Assembly: GCA_029204225.1 (NCBI GenBank)
Contig: CM055093.1
Span: 24,223,912-24,287,911 of the forward strand
Direction of reading: 5' to 3'
DNA length: 64,000 bases
Source of the DNA: Diphasiastrum complanatum
Taxonomy: Eukaryota; Streptophyta; Lycopodiopsida; Lycopodiales; Lycopodiaceae
Both the position numbers and the translations under genes were made by a program. The notes under the pieces are model-generated. The model ran no database searches. It was not told the DNA's origin and was given only the letters and a program-made list of their open reading frames with translations. How positions within the stretch are numbered: the first letter of the stretch is position 1; every line of letters begins with the position of its first letter. This document shows, piece by piece, positions 10,046 through 23,300 of this stretch.

Positions 10046-10756
10046 ACCAAAGAGATTAAACAATGGTAGCACAAATAAAGATGACGGAAAAGGTTCTAGC
10101 AAAGTTTTCGACAACAATTCATTGGATGCAATGGCTTGTATGCAAATTAGGTATTTTGGCCACTATCATTAATGCCTTTTGTTTGTCAATTCTTGCAATT
10201 TTAAAAATGATGATCTACATTTTTAGACACAAAATTGTAAATCTAAATGTTGTCTAGCTTGATGAACAACATGATGTAGTAGAAAGTTTGTATGAGGATG
10301 CATCTAAAGAGCATGTATGACCAATAGAAAGGACTAATTAGGTGATGTATTTAAATCTTTACCAGTTTGATGTACTTAGTAAAATTGTCGATGTTTAAAA
10401 TGCAAGTACTTAGGTAATTAATTTTTTCAGCATCCACAGATTTTTTGTTGACGTTTCAAGATATATTGTAAACATTTCAAGTTGTATTCAGAATTTTGCT
10501 AGCCATTTCAAAAAATATGAACAAATGGATTTGACATAAAAGGGATGTCGTGAGAGATGTATATCAGGCAAGCAAGTCAAAGCCTGTCTGGTGTTCCAAG
10601 ACATGTTGGAAGGCTTTCAAGGATGAGGCCAAAGATCCAAAAAAATACCACTTGCAAAAGGATGGTATGACGAGTAGGATGACCCATGGCATAAGAGATT
10701 CTAAGTTAAGATCAAGAAAAAAGATGGGCCTATAAGCCCAAATGGTATATAACTCA
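10046..10756. other. Intergenic DNA, no gene seen
   Basis: Between E2 and a decayed copia relic. Two open frames of about 60 codons show no family resemblance. The right part (10.55-10.75 kb) may be a further degraded part of the minus-strand relic that follows, but the translation gives no recognisable RT block. Confidence 0.5.
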
Positions 10757-11222
10757 TTTCATGTAGATATCGTTTTTGATAACTCCATTCAGATAGGCTA
10801 TCTATACATCCATCTGATGTATCTCCAGATTAACTACAACAACATCTAATAGAAGTGTCTTGATTGAAGAATGCTTGACTACAAGATTGAAAGTCTCATT
10901 GTAGTTGATATTGGAAATATGAGAAAATCCCCTTGCTACTAGTCAAGGTTTTCTTAAATCGATACTTCCATCTACTTTGTATCTGATTTTGAATATATAT
11001 TTACAATCAACTACATTTTTGCTGGAAGGAAATTCAACAATAGTCCATGTCTGGTTCTTGATTAGAGAAGAATACTCTCTATCCATTGCTTCTCATTAAA
11101 GATTAGAGTTTGACTGACTGAGTGCTTCTTTGATAGTTGTTGCCTCTCTAATGAGATAATAGGTGGATCCGTCAATGTACCTTATAGGTGGTCTATGATC
11201 TCTTGTTGACTTTCTAGGAGAT
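10757..11222 (-). pseudogene. Copia reverse transcriptase N-terminal relic
   Basis: Read on the minus strand, the segment gives EAMDREYSSLIKNQTW, then SSKNVVDCKYIFKIRYKVDG, LVARGFSHIS, YNETF and IHQMDV followed by IAYLNGVIKNDIYM. This is the start of a copia RT up to the first catalytic Asp block. Stops interrupt it (before LVARGF and after QMDV), and a frameshift lies near 11110. No LTR could be assigned. It is a third copia lineage, distinct from E1 and E3. Confidence 0.75.
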
Positions 11223-13018
11223 AAATTTGGTCAACTATTTTGACCTTGGTTTTGTTGCTGATGTGCTGCAACATCTTCTTCTGATCCACTATTGATAAGT
11301 TGTTCGCCTCTTGTTGATGTACTTGGACCTACAACAAAAATAATCGTATAAAAAATATAAGTGTTAAGTAGTTCAACTATAGGGACCATACCCTTGCGTT
11401 TGAGGTCATAATATTGATCCTCAATGAAGATAACAGCAGTTTAGCCAGGTTGCAATTGGCACTTAGCCATATTGCACTGTCACTTATCCAATCAGATTTC
11501 ATGACAATTACTTGCTAACAATGGTTAGAGCAAGTCGTTAGCTTCAAAACAAGTGCTAATATGTTTTGTTAACTCTCGACAAATATTTGTCGACCCTTCG
11601 ATAGTCGCTCAATATATACTTTTCATTGTTGTTGTCATGTTTGTAAGGATTTGTAAGCAGTCGTAAGAGTGAATGTCTGTAAGCAGGCATAAAGGTTCAT
11701 AAGTAGTTGTAAGATGTAAGCCCGTGAGCAATGTAAAACGGTCGTGAAACATAAGCTTATAAGCAAGCATAAATGTATGCCAATAAGAAAACATAAGAGC
11801 CGAAGAGACCATAAAAGGTTGTAAGCTCGTAGATAATCGTAAGTGGCCCTTTGTGATTCCCGTGTATTTTTGTAGTTTGTGCAATAATGTGAGTAAATCT
11901 GCAACAACTGGATATATAAATGGATGTAGAGTGATAAGGATAATAATCCAACACTTTTCAGCTGCATCAAGTTTCATAGTGTTATTTCAAAACACTAAGA
12001 TGATTCTATTGCATTCAAAGTGAAGCTTAAGTCATCAAATTCCATTACACCTATATTAGAAACATCTGGCTGGTATCTACAAAGCAACGAAATCCTTATT
12101 GAAATTGCTAAACTTCTCTACACGCCATTTAGATCAACATGAAAAACATTGCTACCAATTGATATTGTTAAATTTCATTACGTGTCGTTAAGACAAACAT
12201 CGCTAGATGCAATTTTTATGCCTTGACGGTGTTGTCAACATGCTCAGTATAGCAAGTACGAACTACTATGAGAAATCTTAGTTTACACATGGGGACTAAT
12301 ACCATTCACGACAAATAATATCATTCTAAAACAAGGTGATCTTTGAGATCACAACAAACTTTTGTCTCAAAGTGGAAGAATAATTGAAATCTTAAAAAAT
12401 TATTAAAAAGATATCTCAATTGAAATGATTCAACAAATAGTTTGTCTCTCAAACTCACTAAGCAAAGATGCATAAGCTTTGAACATATGATCACAATAAC
12501 TTACCACTTCATGCCACAAGGACTTAGTAGACACCTACTCCCAGCTTAGGGTTTTAACATAGGTAAGTGCAAGCATTCTTAGTTTAAAATTACATCATAT
12601 AGTAGGTAGTGGCCATCCAACTCGATTCTCATGGGCGCTCACCTCCATGGCTATTATGAACACAATCACACATATTGATATCAATCAAGCATAAAGAGAC
12701 AATACATGAGGCAAATGATAGTTCCCCTAGAAAGAATGACCAAAAGCATCACATAATATCAATGGCTAAAGCCCTAGGGGCATTAGCAATGATTTCTACC
12801 GCGAATAATTCGGGACCCAAGCAAGGCCAAGAGCTGCTAAAAGTCACATGAATGACAACTACATAGTATGGAATACCATGTTAGCTTTTAGTCTTGCCAC
12901 ATAGAATGCCATTGAAAATATATCCACCTTGCCAGAAAAAAGATGCAACTAGGTGAAATCGATGGGTGGAGAAATTGTGGGCCCTCTCCTTTGTGAAACC
13001 ACCCTTAGTTTCATGCAT
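11223..13018. other. Intergenic DNA with a degenerate GTAAG/CATAAG array
   Basis: About 1.8 kb without a supportable gene. From about 11636 to 11855 the motif (g/c)(a/t)(a/g)TAAG recurs roughly fifteen times at irregular 8-20 base spacing, for example tgtaagcag, cgtaagag, cataagcttataagc. The rest is ordinary AT-rich sequence. Minus-strand open frames over the array (up to 122 codons) are a by-product of the repeat. Confidence 0.5.
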
Positions 13019-13212
13019 GTACATGTGGGAGCAGTGTATTCCTCCCCACCACTGACATGACAGTGGTGGGCTCCAATGCATCCAAGGGTGAGGAGGGTGG
13101 GGGATGCATCCTCGTGGGTGGGATGACATGCCACCTTTTCACTCTTGGATCATCTCTTCACCATGACTGTCATGTCAGTCATGGTGAGGAATACGCTCCT
13201 CCGTACATGTGC
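13019..13212. repeat. Large imperfect foldback with nested hairpins
   Basis: The left arm (about 13019-13107) and right arm (about 13129-13212) are imperfect inverted copies of each other. Each arm also contains its own hairpin. In the left arm cccaccactg (13045-13054) pairs with cagtggtggg (13061-13070) around acatga. In the right arm tcaccatgactg (13158-13169) pairs with cagtcatggtga (13176-13187) around tcatgt. A third stem, aatacgctcct/aggagcgtatt (13190-13200 with 13220-13230), adjoins it. No target duplication or transposase was seen. It could be a foldback/MITE-like element or a hairpin RNA source. Confidence 0.65.
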
Positions 13213-13589
13213 ACTTAAGAGGAGCGTATTTCTCATAAGCATCCAGGGTGGAGAGTGAGGGCCTCACCCTCATCGATCCATAGTTAATCACGATGTATGA
13301 CAACATATTTAATAAGGACTCATGGATCTTTTGATGACGAGCCTCGTCTGTACCCTCGGTCCACTTGAAGAATAAGCTCTTCCTTGTACAAGCCTAGGTC
13401 CCATTGAGAAATAAGATCTTCCATGTACAACAAGCTTTGGAGACTTGGAGTGTATCAGCCCCCTCTCTTGGAAGGAGTTGGGCATGTGGGCTAGTAGAGT
13501 AGAAATAGTGCCAAAAAGCCGGCCCTCATACCTGCCCTGCCCTCTTCCTCTTTCTTTGTTTTGTTCTTTCTTCCTTTTCTTTTGTTTTT

Positions 13590-14308
13590 GCTTGGGATTG
13601 TATATAATGTATTATATTGTAGTCTCTTGCTTGTTTGCTTGCTCTCATGCCCACCAGCAAGCTCATCCCATCCGTTCTCTGAGCTCTGCAGCTGCCTTTC
13701 CTGTCACTGTGCCTAGCCGTAGGTTGCCTAATCTGCTCTCAGATTCTGTTTACGGATCCTGTTGGAGCTGCATTTGTCCCTTCCCTTCCAGGATCTTTGC
13801 CATTTTCAGTCCGCCTAGAGCTTAGCAGCAACAGTTTTGTCCCACATCATAGATTTTGTGTGCACTATGTTTGTTGTGGCTTGCCTTTTGCCTCACACTG
13901 TTCTTTTGTCCTTTGTCTTGGCTTCTTTCTGGCGTGAGCAAGCCTAGGCTAGCTAGCTTGCCACCTAATGCAGCCCAACCCTCGTGCGTGCAATGTGCCT
14001 TTCTCGGCTATTCTCAGCTTTGGGATGATTCTAAGGGATCTCAGAACATTCTCTTACAATCTGTGAGTGCAAGGATCTCATCATTATAGTGCTTGAGTCT
14101 GCTTGACTCCCCACTTTCTTCTGCAATCTTACTGTTTGTTCCTTTTTTGAATCTGTGACTTCTGAATGCTTCTATGTTCACTGTCCAGTGATATGATGGG
14201 GTGATGCATGTCAATTAATCTATACTTTTGTACTGCAGTAAACTGGCACAGGATATATTTTCACTTTTTTCTTATGTGTTGATTTTGATTCAGAAAGGTT
14301 TATCAAGC
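13590..14308 (+). promoter_or_regulatory. Probable promoter and 5' UTR of the MAPKKK gene
   Basis: A TATATAAT box lies at about 13601-13608 after a long pyrimidine-rich tract. Downstream sequence is pyrimidine-rich and plausible as 5' UTR. A GTGAGT donor at 14063 and acceptors ending at 14238 (tactgcag) or 14293 (gattcag) suggest an intron in the leader, ending just before the ATG at 14309. Transcript data would be needed to fix the first exon. Confidence 0.4.
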
Positions 14309-17300
14309 ATGCCCTTCAATTGGGGAAAATCCTTCTCCAAAAACAAAAAGCAAGAAAGCAGGGACAGCAATGGTGTTCAATCGTGGTTGCTACCTTCAGG
14401 AGGAAAAGGAGGGAGGCCTCATCAAAGTGTCGAAGCTAAATCTCGTTGGGAATCAGCAAGTTTGTCAAGAAGACACAGCCTTGAGATGGCTCCTGAGACA
14501 AGATCAAGCACCAGATTGGGTTCAAGTAGACATTCTCGATCCACTTCAGTCAGTAGAAGCACCAGCTTTACAGATCCTGGTGAAGGACAGCCACAGCCAC
14601 TGCCTCTGCCCCGCTTTCCTCCAACCATCGCTAGAGCAAATAGTGATAGGTGTCTGCCCCCGCCAGATGGCGAATTTTCGAGGCAATTTAGCTCACTTCC
14701 TTTGCCTTCACCAAATCAGCTGCAACTCAGAGCAGATACAGTGGAATTGGATGGAGCCACTTCAGGTTATGGATCGGGATCGACGTCGAGTGTTAGCTCT
14801 CTTAGCAATGCTGACGTTCCTGATCATTGGGCTGGTCGAGGAGCTGCTCGTCTTGCTAGCTTTATGCCTGTTACGCAAGGGGAGATGCCTAATCATGGAC
14901 ACTCTGATAATTCAGTGTATGGCTGCTTTCATATCACAATCTGATTGCTTGCTAGTTGGAATCAAGAAACATAACAACTTGGGAGTCTTCTTCTTCTTTT
15001 TTGTTTTTTTCTATACTTGGTTTTACAGAGCTTCTTGTGCAGAGATTCTAGCTTTACCCCAAAGACCTTTCTTAGCATTTTTGCGAAGTCAAAGCACAAT
15101 ATGCACTGTTAGCTCTGCCTTGCTAAGCTAATTTTGATTCAAGTGAAACAAGTAAAGGTTATTCTGTATGTGATCTAGCCTAAACAGATCCTTCTTCATT
15201 GTCTTGCCTCGCCTATTTATGGTTGACAGATAGACTTTGCTATGTCTAAATTATTTGGGCTGCCTGAAGGAAAATGGAATTTTTAGTCACCTTTTCCACC
15301 AGGTAATTTGGCTGTTAATTTATGGCAAAGCGGTATGCCCACCTATAACTTATTGATGGTTGAACACAGTGGAGCCATCACTAGAAAATCCTTTCCCAGT
15401 TGTTAAGAGGCATACCCTCTTTTACCTGCTGAAATTGTTACATTGTCCACACTTTTTTGACTTTTCAGGAGCCATAATGTCTTTTGAGAGCTGTAATCTG
15501 CTTTTAATTTCCAGATGGCCTGTGAAATTCCGTTATGATCATAAATCTAGCTATGGACACTTAGATTCTCTGTAAGCCTTGTGGAGCTTGGCCAGAAGCA
15601 TGTGGTGTGTCATAAGGAAATCAGAGCATACAATGTTAGCCATCTAAAAGTTTTACGTGAAGGCATTTTGGTCAGCGATTAGATATTGTCTGGTTGGAAA
15701 CACTATCTAGTCTGTGATGCAATCACTAATTGTTTTTCAGCATCACTGACGATATGACAATCAGTTTTTTATGTCTACTTTGACCTAGATTTCTTACTGG
15801 CTAGAGGAAAATGTTATGTATCGTTTTGCAAATTGTCATGCCATTGATTTTACGGCTTGTGGCTGTCTTGAGAAACTCAAAGATTATTATGTCTTGTGTG
15901 GAGGAGCTGGATTGAAGGATCTGTGGAAAATGTCCTCTTCTGTTCTGCTGCTAAAAGATCATTTGCTCAGTTGAGAATTTCAAGAGGTCATTGAACATGG
16001 GTAGAATCAAGTCCATCAAATGTAAAATGCTAACTTTTTGGCTCTTGATTTTAGAGCAGGGTGAAAATTGGTTATTTGACATTGGTTTTGGAAAATGTTT
16101 CTTTTTGTTAATCAATTTCAAGGTAAGATGCGAAAAAGAAGTTGGAACTTATCTAATATGCTGATTATCATCTTCCAAATTCTGTTTCAATGTCATAATT
16201 TTACTCATATATTGTTTTCCCCTGTTTTTGGTGGTAACGTTCACTTTCCTTTCTTCCAATGTCGACAAAGTTCTTGTTTTTGCAATGCTATCGAGGCCAA
16301 TTAGTTAGAACCATTGCTTACAGTTCATCATTGCATTTTTGTAAATGCAAGGAGCAGAAGTTTCTTGCATGTGGTTGGATCCACCTCTAGAGCATGGAAT
16401 CTATCGTTTGCCCCTAGTTTTCCTCATTTTGATTGGAAATCTGAGAGGAAGGAAATGGGTTTGAGAATGGAGATTCACATAGAAGATTTTGTTTGTTCAA
16501 ATTACGTGTTGGAAATTTGAGAAATATATGATCTTGCTTGTTCTTAGGCCATCGCAAATGAGTTCCACTGGAAGGCAGAGAAGAAAATCAATGACTGATC
16601 TGTCCCTCACGAGCATCCCCATCAAAGGGAGCAACTTGGTGGCAGTTTCAGCACAGAGAGCATACGACGGTGCTTCTGGGATACAGCCCCGGCAATTTCA
16701 GCTTCAAGGAACTCTCCCATCAAGCAGTGCCCCAAGCAGCTCCTTATCAAGCCCTACAAGAAGTCCAAAAGGAGTCAGCAGCTCAGAGCAGTCACCTTCC
16801 AGTGGAGTTGGAATCTCTAGATCGTCCCAAAGAAGTTCTGAGTTAGGTATGGTTAGCTTAGGACAACTTTCAGCACAGGGATCATGTCACAACTCATCCA
16901 CTGGTGATTCAACTTCACAAATGTTTTGGCAGAAAGGCAAGAGTAGCCCAGAGCCTTCTCCTCTTCCCAGTCCTAAGGCAAAGACCCTAGGATTGCAGGC
17001 AAGAAGAACACAAGTTGGAATCGTTTCTCCTCTTTATCATAGACCAAGTGGATTTGATTTGGATTCAGCAACCCACTGGCTTGAAGATAGTCGGGCAGCA
17101 GGGCATCCTTTACCTCTTCCACCAATTCCACGGTCTGCCTCATCTCCTTATGGCAGTCCATCAATTCCTTCATCACCAACATCTAGGCAGGTACTTGGAT
17201 CAGCTAGAGCAGAAACTTCAATGAGCTCTTCAACGAGGTGGCAAAAGGGAAAGCTGCTGGGATGTGGGACTTTTGGCAACGTGTTCAAAGGTTTCAGGTT

Positions 17301-20300
17301 GATTACTTGCGGTTTTTACTTCCTCCTGTTTTTGGGCTGGTGTTTACAAATTTTGATGCAAATGTAGCACAAGTTCATCACCTTGCGAACTCGTTTGTTT
17401 CGTGCCTGCATTTTTCAGCATAATTCCTTGTTTGAGAGTTAACAAGCAATTTTGATACGTTGTTGACAGTGACAGTGGAACTTTCTGTGCAATGAAAGAA
17501 GTGCTGATATCAGATGATCCAAGATCAAAGGAAAGCATAAGGCAATTGGGGCAGGTGGCCCATTCTGTCCTTTCTGAATCCATTCTTTGGTTTTAATGCA
17601 TCAGAAAGATTTTCTTAATGAAGCTGACATGGTTTATCTATTTGCAAGATGATCTAACCATAAAATTTAGAGACAATTTTCGCTCTCCAAACATCTCCAA
17701 GTGAGAGCTCATATTGTGCCCTAAATTAGTTGTTTGCACCTATTATCATGTTTATAGTTACCTGTGATTTATTTCTGTTTTCAGGAGATCCACATGCTGA
17801 GTCAACTGAGACACCCCAATATTGTGCAGCACTTCGGTTCAGAAACGGTGAGGAATCATTTAATGGTCTATAACAGACTGTACATGCTTTTATGGATTGG
17901 AATTGTGATGCTTCATCCACAAGATGACTTGGAACACTTCAAAGCTCATAGTTTATCTGGTGGCAAAGAGGTTGTTTGTTTAAATTCCTGTGTTTTGCTC
18001 GATTCTTAAGAGTTTGACACAGTAGTTAGCTTTGGTCGTGTGACCCAACAATTTTTTTCCCACAAAATTCTAGTTCTTGGAGCATTTTGAAAAGTATAGA
18101 AACCTAATAGACAGTGAATACAATAAATGCATTATTCATCAAAAGCAAAGTGTATCAGCTGCATTCACATGGGTGGATATAATAATACAACGTACGGAAA
18201 TTCTAAAAACTCATCAATAGCTCATAAATGACTTGTAAAATATAAAGCACTACAGCTCAATAGGTCCGGACTCCGCTATACGGACAAGAGGGACAATACA
18301 TGTTTATCTGATGAGTGTAAAAACAGAAAAAATGACTAGTTCAATAGCTCATTGAGTGATAGGAAAAATTGAGCCCTCTTTAGTATTGTTGGAAGGGGCC
18401 GCTTGTCCTCTGGACCTCCCTGGACTGCTGCCATTGGTGGGTGGTGTGCCTCTACCTTAACATGTTCCTGCACTAGTACTAGAAGCTCTAGGTTGGCACA
18501 TGGGTCTTCACCTTGAGGTGGATGCTGGGATCTGGGAGAAACCAAGAGCCTCTGTTGTTGCTGTTGCCTCATGGCATCTCTCCGAGCGCAAGTTTGAAAG
18601 CCTTAACTTGCACCTAGGTCTGCCATGAGGTCATTGGTTGCTGCTCGCCTCAAAAGAAGCCTCGATATCGATCACGGTGTTGCCTGACATTTTAGATTTG
18701 GGCGTCTGTCTGTGCATCTGTGCTGCTTGCCTCAAAAAAAACCTCGACATCCATCACGGTGTTGTATGACAATTCAGTTGGAGCGTTCTCATGCAAGATA
18801 AATGAACGACTAACAGGTGGGTAGTAACTTGCCATACACTTTGCCATGGGATGCCATGGGCTGAGGTTGCGGCAGAGGTGGATGGTCGAACCCGATAAAC
18901 ACGCCATTATTTTATTTGTTTGTTAGAAATAAAAGCACTTTTAAGGCCATTTCAAAATTAAATCAATTAGAGGCCGAAAAGTCAACCAAAGCTGTTTCCC
19001 ACCTATTTCTGAACTTAAAAATTTAGAGAGGTAGAAATTGGCCAATAGGAAGATGAGTCTACTACCTGAACTCCACTATAAATAGTGGTTCTTTGTACTT
19101 CATTCTTATGTTCAATCAAAAGGCTATGTCATTCATCAAGCTGTTACATTGCAACCCTACTCAGTTTTGTGACATCGCAATGTACGTCTGTTGTTATTGA
19201 TTGCTTGATCCTGTGCATTATCATTCATTAAGATGTGTGGTCACCAATAAACACCAACATATTAATATGTACATTGTGCAGCTTCTAAGATTAATGAATT
19301 AGTCGGTATTGTCCCCCTACTTTCTGGCTTCTTCTTTGACATACATAATTTGCAGCTTCTTCTTCAATAAATGCATTTTAGCTGGTATTGGGGCTTCTTT
19401 TGCAGCACCAGCATCTTCATTGCGTCTCTTTCAACATTGTCATGGAGGTGGGATAATTATAGGTTATATATGATAGGCATGGACATCTACATGGAATATG
19501 GACCATATGTCTAAATCTGTTAGTTGTACTTAGGGGCCTTGAAAGTTCTGTCCTTGGCTTCTTATTTGGCCTTTGTAAGTCTCAATTATAAGTTACTTTG
19601 TTATTGCTCCAGGTTTAACTTGTGTAAGGCCACAATAGTACAAGTCGGCTAAAACCTGATTCTTTGATTGATTGCAAGGAAACTTCTCGCTCAAATAGGC
19701 TGAGCTTCAGTAGTGTATTTAGCTTAGTCTAACAGCATACTTGTTTCTTGGCTACTATTCTACATTGACCTATTATTACATTTGCAGTCTTTCTATGCTC
19801 CATGTGTTTTTGTGATGGGCTAGAAACTATAACTGTGCACGCTATTTTTTTGATGCTAAAGGCTGCAAATTTGTTAATTTGTGATGTTTAAGCTGTTCAT
19901 CAGTTGGATTGTCAATGAAGTCCAAGTGGATAAACTTTGTAGAAGAATCCCCAACGTAGAGTTGGTGCATCAGTTGTTCCACTCAGTCAATTTGCAAGAG
20001 TCATCTACCTCTTTCTACTGGATTGAACATATTGCAAAGAACTGCTCGTTTCTTAAAGTTGCAATGTCTGAAACGGAAGTATATCATTTCATTTTTGCCA
20101 CGTATTTAACAAAATCAATGACATGCTAGTACTATGTAAAAAGGTCATTCCTTGATAAGTCTTAAGGTTCTGGTTGATGTTTATTGAGTTAAAGTCCGCT
20201 ACCAACGAGGCACTATAACGAAATGTTTTAACTTTTTTCACATTGTGTTCTCAGTTGGAAGATAGGTTGTATATCTACCTGGAGTATGTTTCTGGAGGCT

Positions 20301-23300
20301 CCATACATAAGCTGCTTCAAGAATATGGCCAGTTTAAAGAACCTGTTATTCGGAGCTATACACGACAAATTCTTCAAGGCTTAGCTTACCTTCATAGCGT
20401 GAATAAAGTCCACAGGTTTTAAGTCATGCCTTAAACTATTATAATAAGACAGGAAGATGTGTTCTGTCTTTGTTTGTATAGTTAGTGGCAGCAACTTTCT
20501 TTGACGACTCTGAATAATGAAAACTGGAAGCCTTGAAATTTTTTTTAAAGTAGAAGATGGAGAGTTATCTAGCAATTAGTTAAGCTCAATCGGGTTCTAA
20601 GTTTCCTTATCACAATCGTTTGCCTTTCTTATGCAGGGACATAAAGGGGGCTAACATTCTTGTAGACACAAATGGTCAGGTGAAACTTGCAGACTTTGGA
20701 ATGGCTAAACATGTAAGTTATTGGATTTTCTTATCAAAGCTAATCGTTTGGGGAGCTTGAATTTAAATTGGTAAGAACTCTGTGTGTTGTGAAACACGCT
20801 AGGCAGGTAATGACAGGATTGGAAAGCTTGGTGTCAAACCATCCATCTATGATCTGTAACCTCAAACTTAGAGAGCTTCTGTGTTGTCTGTATGCCATTC
20901 AGAAGTTTTGGCAATAGCAGAATACCTTAGCATACGTCATCACCTTTTTCACATAGACTTACAGAAAATTGACATAATACTAGACCTGGGGAACCTCGCA
21001 AATAGCATCTACAAAGTAACGACCTCAGCTATTTATAGTGGTCTTTTGTGCCTCTAATATGAGTTTGCGGCCTTGTTTGGCTAACTTGGGCCTTACAACC
21101 ATTGTTACAAGTTCGACTATTTACAATTAGAGCGTGGTTGTTCAAGCCATTTAATTAACTACCTTTATTGACTAATTCTATTCTAATTTAGCACTATGCC
21201 TATATTTAGAATCGTAATTATCAAGTACATGGGCTAATTACATGCGGGACATGATGAAGTACAACCAACCCTTGGATTAGGACTTGGATTGGTCAAACCC
21301 CAAGAGAAACACTAAAAAGGGCAACAACATTTCAAAGGCTTGAAAGTTACATTGGAGCAAGCTAGTGATAATATGCAGTATTTCTTATGTTTCTATGAGG
21401 AAATATGGCTACATATGACTTCGCTCTTTAGTTCTAGCTTTGATCATTGCTAAGTCAGCGCTTTACCATGGGAGAAATGATGAAAGTTAGGCACGTCTTT
21501 GTATGAATGTTTGAAAGCTAATGTAGATGCACCTTTATGCATTTGTCCTACACCTATTGGATGACATGGGATGTCCTAGCATTGGTCCAAGAATCAAGGT
21601 GTGCATGGAGTTGTTGGTTGGTTACTTTGGTGGTGGACTCGTAGAATGGAAGGTTGCATGTCTTTTTTTAGGTTGTTTTCAGGTACTATGCAAGACTTAA
21701 CATGATGTATTTTTCTGTCATATTATTGGACGTGAAATTTTCATTTGAGATCTTCATCCCAGTCATGGCCACATTAGATTTGTGCTAACTTTTTAGCTTT
21801 AGTGATGCACTTTTCTAGAGAGCCACACTATCAAATACTACTAGGCTCCTATGGAATCCCATACTATCACAACCACTCAAGATAGTAAGGCTAACTACGA
21901 GTAGCACAAGGACTAGAGCTAGCCAACATGTATCCACAATGTGCTAGCACACCATAGAATGAATTCAATGATAAGGTTTGCAGCCTTTATATAGGCTCCT
22001 ACCACACGTTCCAAGCCCTGCTAACGTCAGGAGGTTCCACCTCTACGCCCAAGTATAGGTATCCACCCCCTAAACCTAGTCTTTAAGATCATTATTAGAG
22101 GTTACAATGCTCGATGCTTGTTATCTGAAGTTCTGAACTATCACATGCCATTGCACTTCTGCCCTTGATGAACTTGATTTAGAGTTGAGAAAGTTGTGGT
22201 ATTTTCTTTAGCACTAAGATTTTTGTTTTGACTTATTATGGTTGATTGGGTTCTCTGTTTGACTCTTAAAAGTAGAAGATAGAATCAGTATAGCAAAAAA
22301 AAAGGGAACTCACTTTATGACTCCTGCTCTTCAACAACCAAGGTTCTTATGATGTCAACATAATGTCCTTGTTAGTCTTGCATTGTATTTGCAGCAATTG
22401 TTATAGATTAAGTTGACATTGACAATATTTAAATTTTGATGTGTTTTCAGATTAATGCTTATTCTGTTCCACTTTCATTCAAGGGAAGCCCTTATTGGAT
22501 GGCTCCGGAGGTACAATCTGATTATTCCATGGCATATCTATATTTGGCTCAGAAAAGAATCTGTTAAATAAAACTATCTGAGATCTGAAAGTACCGCATG
22601 AAAGCTCATATTACTTTTTTAATTACCTAGTCAAGTAAATCATATGCTTTTAGAATTTATTAGTCCACGTTGTCCATCCTTGTGGACACTGTAGCCTTCA
22701 TCACTCACTATCTTTTGTAAAATTCACTTCCCAGGTGATCAGGAACAAAAATGGTTACAATTGCCCAGTAGATATCTGGAGTCTTGGCTGCACCCTTATC
22801 GAAATGGCTACTGCAAAACCACCATGGAGCCAGTTTGAGGGGGTTAGTAACTAATCGAGCATTGCTCAATCTACCTAGATTGATTATACTCTTAGAATTG
22901 GCAAGATTTAAGTTTTGGTGACTAATTGTGGCAACTTCTGAATCATTCTTGCTAGTTGAGTTCAGTCGATTTCTCTTGAGATAAAAGCTTGTTGCCTTTG
23001 AGCTTTCTTCCTTAATAACAATAAGCTTATGAGGTAAGAATGTCGAGCATCCATTTACCAAGCAATTGTAGAGGTGCAGAGTTTAAGGTCTAAATGCTAA
23101 ACACCAAATTCTAAGTGTTTACAAGGTATATTTTCTGTTCTGGGTCTGAATTCACTCTCACCTGCAATTCCTTTAAGCTGTTACTAGTGTGCAACAGGTT
23201 GCAGCCATGTTTAAAATTGGAAATACTCTGGAGATCCCCTGTATTCCAGAGTCTCTATCTAAAGATGGCAAGGAATTTGTCAGGCTATGCCTAAGAAGAA

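Noticed and set aside
11609-11977. 122-codon and overlapping minus-strand frames
   Set aside because: Several frames are open together over the repeated TAAG array, which shows composition rather than coding.
14370-15131. 253-codon frame overlapping the first MAPKKK exon
   Set aside because: Shadow frame: the alternative frame matches MAPKKK proteins, splices in phase and carries the Ser/Pro-rich N-terminus.
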